A DNA stretch of 64,000 nt, from the NCBI RefSeq assembly GCF_000455125.1, contig NZ_AUWR01000001.1, forward strand, positions 1-64,000, written 5' to 3'. The notes beneath the pieces are model-generated. The model was given only the letters and a program-made list of their open reading frames with translations, was not told the origin of the DNA and did no database searches. The stretch is from Mycobacterium sp. UM_WGJ (GTDB lineage Bacteria > Actinomycetota > Actinomycetes > Mycobacteriales > Mycobacteriaceae). This document shows, in pieces, positions 8,877 to 18,943 of this stretch. Both the position numbers and the translations under genes were made by a program. Each line of letters starts with the position of its first letter. The first letter of the stretch is position 1.

Positions 8877-9689
8877 GTGACCGAGCCTCCCGAGCCCAAA
8901 TACACCCACGGCCACCACGAATCGGTATTGCGTGCCCACCGCTCCCGTACCGCACAGAACTCCGCGGCTTATCTGGTGGGATCGCTGGCGCCGGGCTTGC
9001 AGTTACTCGACGTCGGCTGCGGGCCGGGAACCATCACCGTGGACCTGGCCGCCCTCGTCGCACCGGGCCGAGTGACCGCCATTGAGCCGGTCCCCGAGGC
9101 ACTGGATCTGGCCCGCGACTGCGCACGCGAGCGAGATCGGCACAATATCGACTTTGTGGTGGCCGACGTGCATGCATTGCAGTTCGGCGACAACAGTTTT
9201 GACGTGGTGCACGCCCATCAGGTGCTCCAGCACGTTGCCGACCCGGTGACCGCGTTGACCGAGATGCGCCGGGTGTGTAAGCCCGGCGGGGTGGTGGCCG
9301 TGCGCGACAGTGACTACGCGGCGTTCACCTGGTATCCGGCGTCGGCAGAGTTGGACGACTGGCTGCGTCTGTACCGTGACGCCGCGCGAGCCAACGGCGG
9401 CGAGCCCGACGCGGGCCGGCATCTGCTGGCCTGGGCGCACGCGGCCGGGTTCACCGACATCACCCCGACAACCAGCGCGACGTGTTACGGCACACCCGCC
9501 GAGCGGGAGCACTGGGGCGGCATGTGGGCCGACCGGATCCTGCAGTCGGCTATCGCCGAACAGCTACTCGACAGCGGTGCCGCCAATCAGGCCAAGCTGC
9601 AGGCGATTTCGCAGGCGTGGCGGGCCTGGGCCGCTCACCCCGACGGCTGGCTGGCCCTGCTGCACAGCCAGCTCCTGTGCCGGGTATGA
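8877..9689 (+). CDS. Class I SAM-dependent methyltransferase
   Basis: 270-residue methyltransferase of the UbiE/Methyltransf_11 type. Motif I is LDVGCGPG (residues 44-51), an acidic ribose-binding Glu follows in VTAIEPVPE, the aromatic or polar motif is DVVHAHQVLQHV, and a post-motif is KPGGVVAVRDSD. The start was placed at GTG 8877 because TEPPEPKYTHGHHESVLR is the normal N-terminus of this group; upstream codons in the same frame lie inside the amidohydrolase gene. Substrate unknown; position suggests operon partnership with the amidohydrolase. Confidence 0.87.
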   Translation: MTEPPEPKYTHGHHESVLRAHRSRTAQNSAAYLVGSLAPGLQLLDVGCGPGTITVDLAALVAPGRVTAIEPVPEALDLARDCARERDRHNIDFVVADVHALQFGDNSFDVVHAHQVLQHVADPVTALTEMRRVCKPGGVVAVRDSDYAAFTWYPASAELDDWLRLYRDAARANGGEPDAGRHLLAWAHAAGFTDITPTTSATCYGTPAEREHWGGMWADRILQSAIAEQLLDSGAANQAKLQAISQAWRAWAAHPDGWLALLHSQLLCRV

Positions 9690-9693
9690 CGGC

Positions 9694-10710
9694 TTAGAGC
9701 AAGCGTTTCGGCGGGGTGGATTTAGCGACCAGTTCGGCGTCACCGGTGACCGCGTCGCCCAGCACCTCATCGATGCGGGCCAACAGCTCATCGGGGATCC
9801 GCACGCCGGACGCCTTGACGTTCTCGGTGACCTGTTCCGGGCGAGACGCCCCGACCAGCGCGGCGGCGACGTTGTCGTTCTGCAGCACCCAGGCGATCGC
9901 CAACTGCGCTGTCGTCAGCTCCAGCTCCGCGGCGATCGGCGTCAACTGCTGGACCCGGGTCAACACGTCGTCGGTCATGAACCGTTTGATGAAGTTCGCG
10001 CCGCCCTTCTCGTCGGTGGCGCGCGAGCCGGCCGGCGGGGGCTGACCCGGCAGGTACTTGCCGGACAGCACGCCCTGGGCCATCGGCGACCAGACGATCT
10101 GGCTCAAGCCCAGTTCCCGGCAGGCCGGGACCACCTCGGGCTCGATGATCCGCCACAGCATCGAATACTGCGGCTGGCTGGAGATCAGCGAGATGCCCAG
10201 CTGGCGGGCGAGCCCGTGGGCCTGGCGGATCTGGTCGGCGGTCCACTCGCTGACGCCGATGTAGAGCGCCTTGCCCGCCCGCACGATGTCGGCGAAGGCC
10301 TGCATGGTCTCCTCCAGCGGGGTGAACGAGTCATACCGGTGCGCTTGGTACAGGTCGACGTAGTCGGTGCCCAGCCGGCGCAGCGACCCGTCGATGGCCT
10401 CCATCATGTGCTTGCGGGACAGGCCGGTGTCGTTTTTGCCCAGTGGAGCTTGGCCGACCGGCCAGTACACCTTGGTGAAGATCTCCAGCGATTCCCGCCG
10501 CCGCCCCTTCAGCGCCGCGCCCAGCACCTCCTCGGCGCGCCCGTTCGCGTAGACATCGGCGGTGTCGAAGGTGGTGATTCCCGCATCGAGCGCGGCGTGC
10601 ACGCACGCGGTGGCGACGTCGTTCTCGACCTGCGAACCGTGGGTGAGCCAGTTGCCGTAGGTGATCTCGGAGATCTGCAGGCCGGAGTTGCCCAGGTAGC
10701 GAAATTCCAT
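9694..10710 (-). CDS. Aldo/keto reductase (voltage-gated K+ channel beta-subunit type)
   Basis: 338-residue NADPH-dependent aldo/keto reductase with a TIM-barrel fold. The catalytic tetrad is visible: Asp and Tyr in FDTADVYANG, Lys in EIFTKVYWP and His in YQAHRYDS. The coenzyme-binding C-terminal region contains ALVGASRPEQV. Start chosen at ATG 10710 (MEFRYLGNSG), the family's usual beginning; an in-frame GTG at 10728 would add six residues. No strong Shine-Dalgarno for either. Convergent with the methyltransferase gene with 4 bases between. Confidence 0.88.
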   Translation of the reverse strand: MEFRYLGNSGLQISEITYGNWLTHGSQVENDVATACVHAALDAGITTFDTADVYANGRAEEVLGAALKGRRRESLEIFTKVYWPVGQAPLGKNDTGLSRKHMMEAIDGSLRRLGTDYVDLYQAHRYDSFTPLEETMQAFADIVRAGKALYIGVSEWTADQIRQAHGLARQLGISLISSQPQYSMLWRIIEPEVVPACRELGLSQIVWSPMAQGVLSGKYLPGQPPPAGSRATDEKGGANFIKRFMTDDVLTRVQQLTPIAAELELTTAQLAIAWVLQNDNVAAALVGASRPEQVTENVKASGVRIPDELLARIDEVLGDAVTGDAELVAKSTPPKRLL

Positions 10711-10772
10711 AAGGCCATCATGGCTCACGACACTGGGACGTGTCTCGTGCGGCGATCACTATCCTGGACGCC

Positions 10773-11159
10773 ATGGCCCGCTCCGTCGACCTCGCACGCC
10801 TGGGAGAGCTGTTGGGCGGCTATCGCTTCGCCTTCTTGGTCACCGCCGGCGACGACTACCGCGTCCGCACCACGGCGATCACCCCGACCTTCGACGGCGC
10901 CCGGCTGAACATCGGACCGGTGGGATCGCACGGCCGGGCGAACCTGTCGAGCCGCACCGCAGTCAGCCTGGTCTGGCCCGCGCGCGACGTCGGCGAATAC
11001 TCGTTGCTCGTCGACGGCCAGGCCGAGCTTCCCGAGGATCCGGCCGCCCCGGTGCTGGTGACGCCGACCAAAGCCCTGCTGCATCGGCCGGTGTTCGAAC
11101 CCGGAACCCAGCGGGCTGTCGGCACCGCCCATGACTGCGTGCAACTCAAGGCAGATTGA
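10773..11159 (+). CDS. Pyridoxamine 5'-phosphate oxidase-like FMN/F420-binding split-barrel protein (copy 1)
   Basis: 128-residue split beta-barrel protein. The fold is suggested by the alternating strands YRFAFLVTAGD, RVRTTAITPTFDGARLNIG and SRTAVSLVWPA, and by the ending HDCVQLKAD. Members bind FMN or F420 or act as haem or flavin sensors; the actual cofactor is unknown. It lies 26 bp upstream of a clear paralogue in the same direction, so the pair looks like a tandem duplication. Start ATG 10773 (MARSVDLARL). Confidence 0.8.
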   Translation: MARSVDLARLGELLGGYRFAFLVTAGDDYRVRTTAITPTFDGARLNIGPVGSHGRANLSSRTAVSLVWPARDVGEYSLLVDGQAELPEDPAAPVLVTPTKALLHRPVFEPGTQRAVGTAHDCVQLKAD

Positions 11160-11185
11160 CAGCCTGGGGGTTTAGGCTCGAATCC

Positions 11186-11587
11186 ATGAGCGCTACCGTG
11201 GATTTCGATCGACTCGCCGAGAAGCTCGCGGGCTACGACTACGCCTATCTGATCACCGTCGACGCCGAGAACCGTCCGCACCCGGTGCCGGTGATGCCGG
11301 TACTGCGGGGCGACACGGTGCACATCGGCGCGCTGGGCGGTCGGCGCAGCCGGGCGAACCTGGCGCGCACCGCGGATGTGACCGTGATGTGGCCACCGCC
11401 GGTTCCGGGCGGCTACACCGTCATCGTCGACGGCACCGCCCAGGTGTCCGATGCCGGTGAGCTGGCCAGCGTGACGATCTCGCCCAGCCGTGCCGTCCTG
11501 ATTCGAGTCGCCACGCCCGGATCACCGGGCGAGACACCCTGTTACAGCGATTGCGTCGACCTTAAAGTCAGTCCGCGGGGAGCCTGA
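11186..11587 (+). CDS. Pyridoxamine 5'-phosphate oxidase-like FMN/F420-binding split-barrel protein (copy 2)
   Basis: 133-residue paralogue of the preceding gene. Both share the sequence plan [D,L]RL.EKL.GY.[FY]A[FY]L.T, then a G.RSRANL-type helix, V.L.WP or V.MWPP, and an ending CVDLKV or CVQLKA. Copy 2 has a longer loop and a CYSDC segment near its end. Start ATG 11186 (MSATVDFDRL). Its 3' end overlaps the convergent MBL-CobU gene by 20 bases. Cofactor unknown. Confidence 0.8.
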   Translation: MSATVDFDRLAEKLAGYDYAYLITVDAENRPHPVPVMPVLRGDTVHIGALGGRRSRANLARTADVTVMWPPPVPGGYTVIVDGTAQVSDAGELASVTISPSRAVLIRVATPGSPGETPCYSDCVDLKVSPRGA

Positions 11588-12899
11588 GCGGTCGTCCGGC
11601 CACCATCAGCACGACCTCGTCGGAGGCCGCGGCGATCCGCGCGTTGAGCACTCCGAGCAGGTCGCGGAACAGCCGACCCGACGCGGTGGCCGGCACTACC
11701 CCGCTGCCCACCTCGTTGCTGACCGCCACCACCGGCGCCGGGCAGGCCTGCCAGGCCGCCACCAACTCGTTCATATCGGCGTGCACACCGTCCAGCGCGC
11801 CGCCGTCCCACCCCTGGTGCAGGTCCATCCGCGCGGTGAGCCAGGTGCCCAGGCAGTCCAGCAGCACCGCGTTGGGGGCCGACCGCAGTTCCTCGGCGAC
11901 GTCGGTGGTCTCGACGGTGCGCCAGCAGCCGGGCCGCCGCGACCGGTGTAGCCGCACCCGCTCGGCCCATTCCGGGTCACCTTCGCGCACACCGCCGGTG
12001 GCCAGGTAGGTCACCGCCGGCTCGTCGGCCAGCAGCGCCTCGGCGTGCGCCGACTTGCCGGAGCGTGCTCCGCCCAGCACCAGCGTGCGGGTGCTGCGAC
12101 CGCCTGCTGCGCCCACTCGCACCACCTCACCGTCACGCCCCGGCCGGGCGCCTGAATCTGACAGTACGGCAGTCAATTCCGGCTCGGAAGGATTGTGGTG
12201 GCTCAGGTGTACCGCGACGACATCGGTGCTGTCGGTGACGGCCCCCGACCGTCGCAGCCGCGAGATGGTCGCAGCGAACGCCGGCAGGTCGTGGTGCTCG
12301 GTGCCGTGTCCGGTGTAGGTCCCGAACGTCTCCTCCAAAAACACCGCGTCGTAGCCGGCCTCGGCCACCGCAGCGTGTGTCTCCTCGGGCAGTGGCCCGG
12401 TATCGGTGGCCCAGAAGATCCGGCCGCCAACCGATTCCAGGTCATAGAGCACTGCGTCGCTGCCGATGTCGGTGCCGTGGGCGGCGGCCAGAACTCGCAC
12501 GTCGTAGTCGCCGAGCCGGATCCGGTCACCGGGCTGCACGGTGATGAATCGCACCGGATCGTCGGGCCCCACCCAGTGCTCGCATTGTTGCAGGGCGCTG
12601 GGTGGGCCGACCACGTCCAGTGGTTCGACGGCCCCGGTCCAGTGCCTCATCAGCAGCGCAGCCGGGCCGACGTGGTCCGGGTGGCCGTGGGTGAAAAGGA
12701 TGTGGCGGACCTTCGCCAGTGAGCGCCGCAAGCGCAGCGCGGCACGCGGCGCTTCCGGGCCGCAGTCCAGCAGCAGCACGTCATCGATCAGCGCGGCGGT
12801 CTGGCCGCGCACGTGTGCCGCCGTCGCGCAGGAGGCGCAGCGGCAGAACGGGTTGGGCCAGCCGTCGGCGCTGCCGGTGCCCAGCAGCAGGACTTCCAT
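11568..12899 (-). CDS. cobU: Fusion: PhnP-like metallo-beta-lactamase domain + CobU adenosylcobinamide kinase/guanylyltransferase
   Basis: 443 residues with two enzymes in one chain. Residues 1-260 form a metallo-beta-lactamase fold with CRCASC (19-24), HGHPDH (71-76) and His141; the N-terminal GTGSADGWPNPF plus the Cys cluster resembles the phosphodiesterase PhnP. Residues 271-443 are CobU: P-loop GGARSGKS (276-283), VTYLATGG, the guanylylation-type histidine in LHRSRRPGCW, LLDCLGTWLT and SNEVGSGVVP. CobU phosphorylates adenosylcobinamide and transfers GMP to it in cobalamin assembly. Start ATG 12899 with GGGAGG 5 bases upstream; the open frame to 13022 runs into the groEL terminator. No other cob gene is nearby. 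Confidence 0.88.
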   Translation of the reverse strand: MEVLLLGTGSADGWPNPFCRCASCATAAHVRGQTAALIDDVLLLDCGPEAPRAALRLRRSLAKVRHILFTHGHPDHVGPAALLMRHWTGAVEPLDVVGPPSALQQCEHWVGPDDPVRFITVQPGDRIRLGDYDVRVLAAAHGTDIGSDAVLYDLESVGGRIFWATDTGPLPEETHAAVAEAGYDAVFLEETFGTYTGHGTEHHDLPAFAATISRLRRSGAVTDSTDVVAVHLSHHNPSEPELTAVLSDSGARPGRDGEVVRVGAAGGRSTRTLVLGGARSGKSAHAEALLADEPAVTYLATGGVREGDPEWAERVRLHRSRRPGCWRTVETTDVAEELRSAPNAVLLDCLGTWLTARMDLHQGWDGGALDGVHADMNELVAAWQACPAPVVAVSNEVGSGVVPATASGRLFRDLLGVLNARIAAASDEVVLMVAGRPLRLPAD

Positions 12900-12982
12900 G
12901 GCACCTCCCGCCGTTGACTTCGCGCCCAGGGCGCCCCACTGGCGCTTTCCCGCCGTAGCAGCAGAGTCAACGTAAACGACGA

Positions 12983-13013
12983 AGGCCCGGCCCCCCAAAG
13001 GGAGGCCGGGCCT
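12983..13013 (-). terminator. Hairpin terminator after groEL2
   Basis: A perfect 10-bp inverted repeat, AGGCCCGGCC (12983-12992) and GGCCGGGCCT (13004-13013), with an 11-base loop, begins 16 bases beyond the groEL2 stop. Read on the minus strand it is followed by TCGTCGTTTAC, only weakly U-rich. It separates groEL2 from the cobU fusion gene transcribed in the same direction. Confidence 0.7.
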
Positions 13014-13028
13014 CTCGTGCAACCAGAC

Positions 13029-14756
<1,728 letters not shown>

Positions 14757-14769
14757 TCACCGTCCCGAC

Positions 14770-14796
14770 CTAGCACTCACCGGTCGCGAGTGCCAA
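14770..14796 (-). promoter_or_regulatory. CIRCE element 1 (HrcA operator)
   Basis: CTAGCACTC, nine bases, GAGTGCCAA. This matches the CIRCE consensus (TTAGCACTC-N9-GAGTGCTAA) with a change at the outer end of each arm. It lies about 115 bp upstream of groEL2. HrcA binding at CIRCE represses groEL genes in many bacteria including mycobacteria. Confidence 0.88.
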
Positions 14797-14804
14797 CGTC
14801 ATTT

Positions 14805-14831
14805 TTAGCACTCGCCTATGGAGAGTGCAAG
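14805..14831 (-). promoter_or_regulatory. CIRCE element 2 (HrcA operator)
   Basis: TTAGCACTC, nine bases, GAGTGCAAG. The left arm is identical to the CIRCE consensus and six of nine right-arm bases match. It is tandem with element 1, with 8 bases between, and ends 4 bases before the 3' end of the neighbouring M24 gene, so the operator region is compressed against that gene. Confidence 0.85.
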
Positions 14832-14835
14832 GTTG

Positions 14836-15534
14836 CTAGAGATCGAGCAGCTGCTCATAGAAGCCGCCGAAGCCGCGGGCCCGGTTCACCAGGTGCACCT
14901 CCAGGATCCAGTGGCAGACCCGGCCGGTGGGGTCGGTCCGGCGCATCGGCTCGTCGGATCCGGGCGCGACGTAGAACCGCGCGTCGTCACCGGAGATCTT
15001 CTTGTGCGGAAACTCCCCGAGCAGGTGCCCGGCGATGGGGGCGCCGAACTCGAAGCCCTCGTCCTGGGCCAGGCCGACGACGTGTTCGAACAGCTGCGCG
15101 CCCGTGATGTCGGCGTGCGCGTCGAAGAAGGCGCGACCCGCGCTCCACACCCGTGGCAGCGCGTCACGCAGCGCGAGCTTGTCCGGATCCTCACCGAGCA
15201 CGAAGGTGCGACCGAAGTCGGCCTCCCACTCTTCGAAGATCGGCCCCAGATCCAGGTAGGCGATGTCGTCGTCGGCCATGACGCGGTCGGGCGGGTCGGC
15301 GTGAAACGGCAGCAGGCTGTTCTCCCCGGCCCGCACCACCCGCCGATGCCAGTGCCGCGTCACCCCGAACATGTCCGCGGCCAGGTCGCGGATCTCATCG
15401 GAGAGCTGCCGCTCGCCGACTCCGGGGCGGACCATGCCGCGGCGCTCGATCACGTCGAACAGTTCGACGGCCTTGTCCTGCGCGTCGCGGAGCCGCTCGA
15501 CACGGACGGATTCCGGCTCGCGCGGGGTGGACAC
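14836..15534 (-). CDS. M24 family metallopeptidase (Xaa-Pro aminopeptidase-like)
   Basis: 232-residue pita-bread-fold protein. Likely metal ligands are the Asp residues in YLDLGPIFEEWEADFG, His in GAPIAGHLLGEFPH and Glu in ILEVHLVN. Only the catalytic domain is present; the N-terminal domain of full Xaa-Pro peptidases is missing, so it may be a small aminopeptidase or a creatinase-fold hydrolase with another substrate. Start ATG 15534; divergent from the helicase gene with 55 bp between. Transcription heads toward groEL2 and ends at the CIRCE elements. Confidence 0.82.
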   Translation of the reverse strand: MSTPREPESVRVERLRDAQDKAVELFDVIERRGMVRPGVGERQLSDEIRDLAADMFGVTRHWHRRVVRAGENSLLPFHADPPDRVMADDDIAYLDLGPIFEEWEADFGRTFVLGEDPDKLALRDALPRVWSAGRAFFDAHADITGAQLFEHVVGLAQDEGFEFGAPIAGHLLGEFPHKKISGDDARFYVAPGSDEPMRRTDPTGRVCHWILEVHLVNRARGFGGFYEQLLDL

Positions 15535-15589
15535 GCCAGCGATCCTATCGGCTTGCCCTAGACTGCATCTCGATCAGATAGGAGACCGG

Positions 15590-17293
15590 GTGCGGGCTGA
15601 AGCAGCGCCCAGCACCCGGGCTTTGCGGGGCTGGCAACGCCGGGCTCTGGTGCGCTATCTGACCGCCAAGCCGCGAGATTTCCTGATGGTGGCCACCCCC
15701 GGCGCCGGTAAGACGACGTTCGCGCTGCGGATCGTCGCCGAGCTGCTCGCCGACCGCACCGTCGAGCGGATCACCATCGTGGTGCCCACCGAACATCTCA
15801 AGGTGCAGTGGGCATCGGCCGCCGCTTCCCACGGCATCGCACTGGATCCACGGTTCTCCAACTCCGACTCGCAGACCAGCTCCGAGTACCACGGCGTGGT
15901 CGTCACCTACGCACAGGTCGCCAGCCACCCCACCCGGCACCGGGTGCGTACCGAGGCCGCGAAAACCCTGGTGATCTTCGACGAGATCCACCACGGCGGC
16001 GACGCCAAAAGCTGGGGCGACGGCATCCGCGAGGCGTTCGACGATGCCACCCGCCGGCTGGCGCTGACCGGAACGCCCTTCCGCAGCGACGACAGCCCCA
16101 TTCCCTTCGTCAGCTACGAGCCCGACGGCGCCGGCCACCTGCGCTCGGTGGCCGACGACAGCTACGGCTACACCGACGCGCTGGCCGACGGCGTGGTGCG
16201 CCCGGTGGTGTTCATGGCCTATTCGGGTGAGGCCCGCTGGCGCGACAGCGCCGGTGAGGAGCACGCGGCCCGACTCGGCGAGCCGCTGACCGCCGAGCAC
16301 ACCGCCCGAGCGTGGCGAACCGCGCTGGACCCGGCCGGGGAATGGATGCCGGCGGTGATCACCGCCGCGCACACCCGGCTGCGCCAGCTGCGCGAGGGCG
16401 GCATGGCCGATGCCGGCGGCATGATCATCGCCACCGATCAGAAGGCCGCGCGCGCCTATGCGGTGCTGCTGAAACGGCACACCGGCGAGGAACCCACCGT
16501 GGTGCTCTCCGACGATCCCAGCGCGTCGGACAAGATCGCACAGTTCTCCGCGGCCACCAGCTCGTGGCTGGTGGCGGTGCGGATGGTCTCCGAGGGCGTC
16601 GACGTGCCGCGGCTGGCCGTCGGGGTCTACGCCACCAGTGCCGCCACCCCGTTGTTCTTCGCGCAGGCGATCGGCCGGTTCGTGCGGTCACGGCGGCCCG
16701 GCGAGACCGCCAGCATCTTCTTGCCGTCGGTGCCGACGCTGCTGGGCCTGGCCAGCGAGATGGAGCAGCAGCGCAACCACGTGTTGGGCAAGCCGCATCG
16801 GGAATCCGAACGCGACGAGTTCGAGGACGCGCAGCGCCGGCGCGACGAACCCTCCGAGATGGACAACAAGTTCGAGTCGTTGGGTGCCGACGCCGAGCTG
16901 GACCAGGTGATCTTCGACGGCGCCTCGTTCGGCACCGCGACCCCGGCCGGCAGCGAGGAGGAGGCCGACTACCTTGGCATCCCCGGGCTGCTGGACGCCA
17001 ACCAGATGCGCGACCTGCTGCGGCAGCGCCAGGAAGAGCAGTTGGACCGCCGGTCGAAAGTGGCCGCCGCTGGTGGGGCTCCGGCGCCGACGACCACGCA
17101 CGGCCAACTGCGGGCACTGCGTCACGAGCTCAACGCGCTGGTGTCGGCGGCCCACCATCGGCTCGGCAAGCCGCACGGCTGGATCCACAACGAGCTGCGC
17201 CGGCGCTGCGGCGGTCCCCCGGTGGCGGCCGCGACGTCGGATCAGCTGCGGGCGCGGATCGTGGCGATTCGGCAGCTCCATCGCGAGTCATAG
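15590..17293 (+). CDS. SF2 DEAD/DEAH-type helicase
   Basis: 567-residue superfamily 2 ATP-dependent helicase or translocase. Motif I is ATPGAGKTTFALR (near residue 35-47), motif II DEIHHGGD (near 130), motif III LTGTPFRSD, motif V SEGVDVPRLAVGVYAT and motif VI QAIGRFVRSRRPGE (near 358). The C-terminal 200 residues are Arg/Glu-rich with no recognised domain. GTG 15590 is preceded by AGGAGACCGG, a good Shine-Dalgarno; the open frame further upstream overlaps the divergent M24 gene. Probably acts on nucleic acid in repair or RNA metabolism; the exact role is unknown. Confidence 0.85.
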   Translation: MRAEAAPSTRALRGWQRRALVRYLTAKPRDFLMVATPGAGKTTFALRIVAELLADRTVERITIVVPTEHLKVQWASAAASHGIALDPRFSNSDSQTSSEYHGVVVTYAQVASHPTRHRVRTEAAKTLVIFDEIHHGGDAKSWGDGIREAFDDATRRLALTGTPFRSDDSPIPFVSYEPDGAGHLRSVADDSYGYTDALADGVVRPVVFMAYSGEARWRDSAGEEHAARLGEPLTAEHTARAWRTALDPAGEWMPAVITAAHTRLRQLREGGMADAGGMIIATDQKAARAYAVLLKRHTGEEPTVVLSDDPSASDKIAQFSAATSSWLVAVRMVSEGVDVPRLAVGVYATSAATPLFFAQAIGRFVRSRRPGETASIFLPSVPTLLGLASEMEQQRNHVLGKPHRESERDEFEDAQRRRDEPSEMDNKFESLGADAELDQVIFDGASFGTATPAGSEEEADYLGIPGLLDANQMRDLLRQRQEEQLDRRSKVAAAGGAPAPTTTHGQLRALRHELNALVSAAHHRLGKPHGWIHNELRRRCGGPPVAAATSDQLRARIVAIRQLHRES

Positions 17294-17326
17294 CCCGCGA
17301 CGGGTGGGGTAGCCGGCGCCGGGGAT

Positions 17327-18820
17327 TCAGCGAGTCCAGGCGCTGTGCGCAACCCAGGGCGATGCCTGCGCGGCCACCGACCACGCCCACTCCTGCGGCA
17401 CGTCGATCACCCGATAGGCCTTGACGCCCGCGGCGGTGGCCGCGATCAGGGTGGCTACTCCGGCGCGGCGCTGAAACCAGCTCTGATGCACCGTCCAGCC
17501 GACAATGCCCGCGGTTTCGATGCAGTAGCGGCGCTGCTCCCAACTGCCGGTGCGCGCCGAGAGCCAGTGCGCGTCGACGCGATGCCCCAAGGCGCGCACT
17601 CGGTCGACGGCCAGCAATGCGGCGCCCAGCGTCATCGCCCCCCAGGCCGGCCAGCACCACTGCGGCAGCGCAATGAACGCCGTCGCAATCCCCAGCCCGG
17701 CCCCGGCGGCCACCGGCAACAGCAGCGCCCGCGTCCAGCGCCGGCGAGTCGCCGCCGCGCCGTGCTTGCGCAACGGGCCGGTGACCACGAGTGGGTCGGC
17801 GACCAACCCGGTCAGGACCTCTTCGGCGGTAACCCGCGGGCAGGGCGGCAGCAGGATCGACGACTCGCCTTCCCCATTGACCCCGGTCATCGCCGCATCC
17901 AGCCGCGCGCCGCCGAACAGACGCACCAGCAGGGGGAGCCGCAGCGTTCCACCGCGCAACCGGCGCATGTCGTAGCTGTGTTCGCGCACCCGCAGCAGGC
18001 CATAGCTCAGCGCCAAGATGTCCCCGCCGGCGCCGGAACTACGGGACAACACCAGACCTCCGTAGGTCACCAGCGAGCGCAGCACCGCCAACAGCATGGA
18101 GACCACCACCAGCAGGGCGGCGATCAGCGTCAGGCTCTGCTGAACGCCGAACTGTTCAGCGGCCTGAAGCCAGGACCGGCTCACCGGCGAATCCTCCAGC
18201 GCCGCCCAGACTCCGCTCTGATAGAGCGCACCCACCGCGGCCCCGACCATCACCAGCCCAGACAGACTCAGCGGGCTGTAGCGCAACCACGACGGCCGCC
18301 ACCGCGCCAGCACCGTCGCCGGGGCCCGCACCGGTGCGGTCGCCGTTTCGCCGGTTTGCCCGGTGTGGGACAGCAACGTCGCGCGCAGCCGGGGGACCTC
18401 GCTGCTCTCGACCGCGTTCAGTTCGAAGGCGCCGTCCGCGGCGGCATGCTGACCCGTACTGACCCGCAACACCGTCAGGCCCAGCATGCGGTGCAACAGC
18501 CGGGCGTCGGTCGCCACCGAGCGAATCCGGTTGCGGGGCACCGAAAGCACCTTGCGGCGCAACAGACCGGAGCGCAGCTCGACCCGGCCGGCGTCGGGGT
18601 CGGGTTCGATGCGGTAGGTGGTGGTGAACCACCGCGTCACGCCCACCACGGCGATCACCGACACCACCGCCAGCACCCAGGGGCGGTTGTCGGTCGCTGA
18701 GCCGAACACCACCACCGCGATCAGCAGGGGCAGTTCGCGCAGCACTTCGTGCAGCGGATGCACCAGCAGCATCCGCGGGCTCAGCCGTTGCCATTGTCCA
18801 GCGCGCTGTGTGCTGTTCAT
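17327..18820 (-). CDS. Multi-pass membrane protein with bacterial PH domains (YdbT-like)
   Basis: 497-residue protein with repeated pairs of membrane helices followed by bPH2/DUF304 modules. Helices lie near 25-62, 188-255 and 365-400; PH-like segments follow each, for example TTYRIEPDPDAGRVELRSG then VPRNRIRSVATDARLLHRML in the first. YdbT of Bacillus is normally co-transcribed with the small protein YdbS. The YdbS-like partner here is at 21159-21671 on the same strand, 2.3 kb upstream, with a MarR/F420 cassette in between. Start ATG 18820. The role of the pair is poorly known; protection from antimicrobial peptides has been suggested for Bacillus. Confidence 0.83.
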   Translation of the reverse strand: MNSTQRAGQWQRLSPRMLLVHPLHEVLRELPLLIAVVVFGSATDNRPWVLAVVSVIAVVGVTRWFTTTYRIEPDPDAGRVELRSGLLRRKVLSVPRNRIRSVATDARLLHRMLGLTVLRVSTGQHAAADGAFELNAVESSEVPRLRATLLSHTGQTGETATAPVRAPATVLARWRPSWLRYSPLSLSGLVMVGAAVGALYQSGVWAALEDSPVSRSWLQAAEQFGVQQSLTLIAALLVVVSMLLAVLRSLVTYGGLVLSRSSGAGGDILALSYGLLRVREHSYDMRRLRGGTLRLPLLVRLFGGARLDAAMTGVNGEGESSILLPPCPRVTAEEVLTGLVADPLVVTGPLRKHGAAATRRRWTRALLLPVAAGAGLGIATAFIALPQWCWPAWGAMTLGAALLAVDRVRALGHRVDAHWLSARTGSWEQRRYCIETAGIVGWTVHQSWFQRRAGVATLIAATAAGVKAYRVIDVPQEWAWSVAAQASPWVAHSAWTR

Positions 18821-18943
18821 CTGCCTTCTCCGTGCCTGGGCAAAATGCGCCTGCGCGACGGCATCTCGCCGCGCCTTGCATGGAACCGTATCCGCACGCG
18901 TTGCCCAGTGACCGCCAGGCGGGAATACCGGGGCGGCGAATCG

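Noticed and set aside
12900-13022. Upstream extension of the MBL-CobU gene
   Set aside because: It would run through the groEL2 terminator; ATG 12899 has a strong Shine-Dalgarno.
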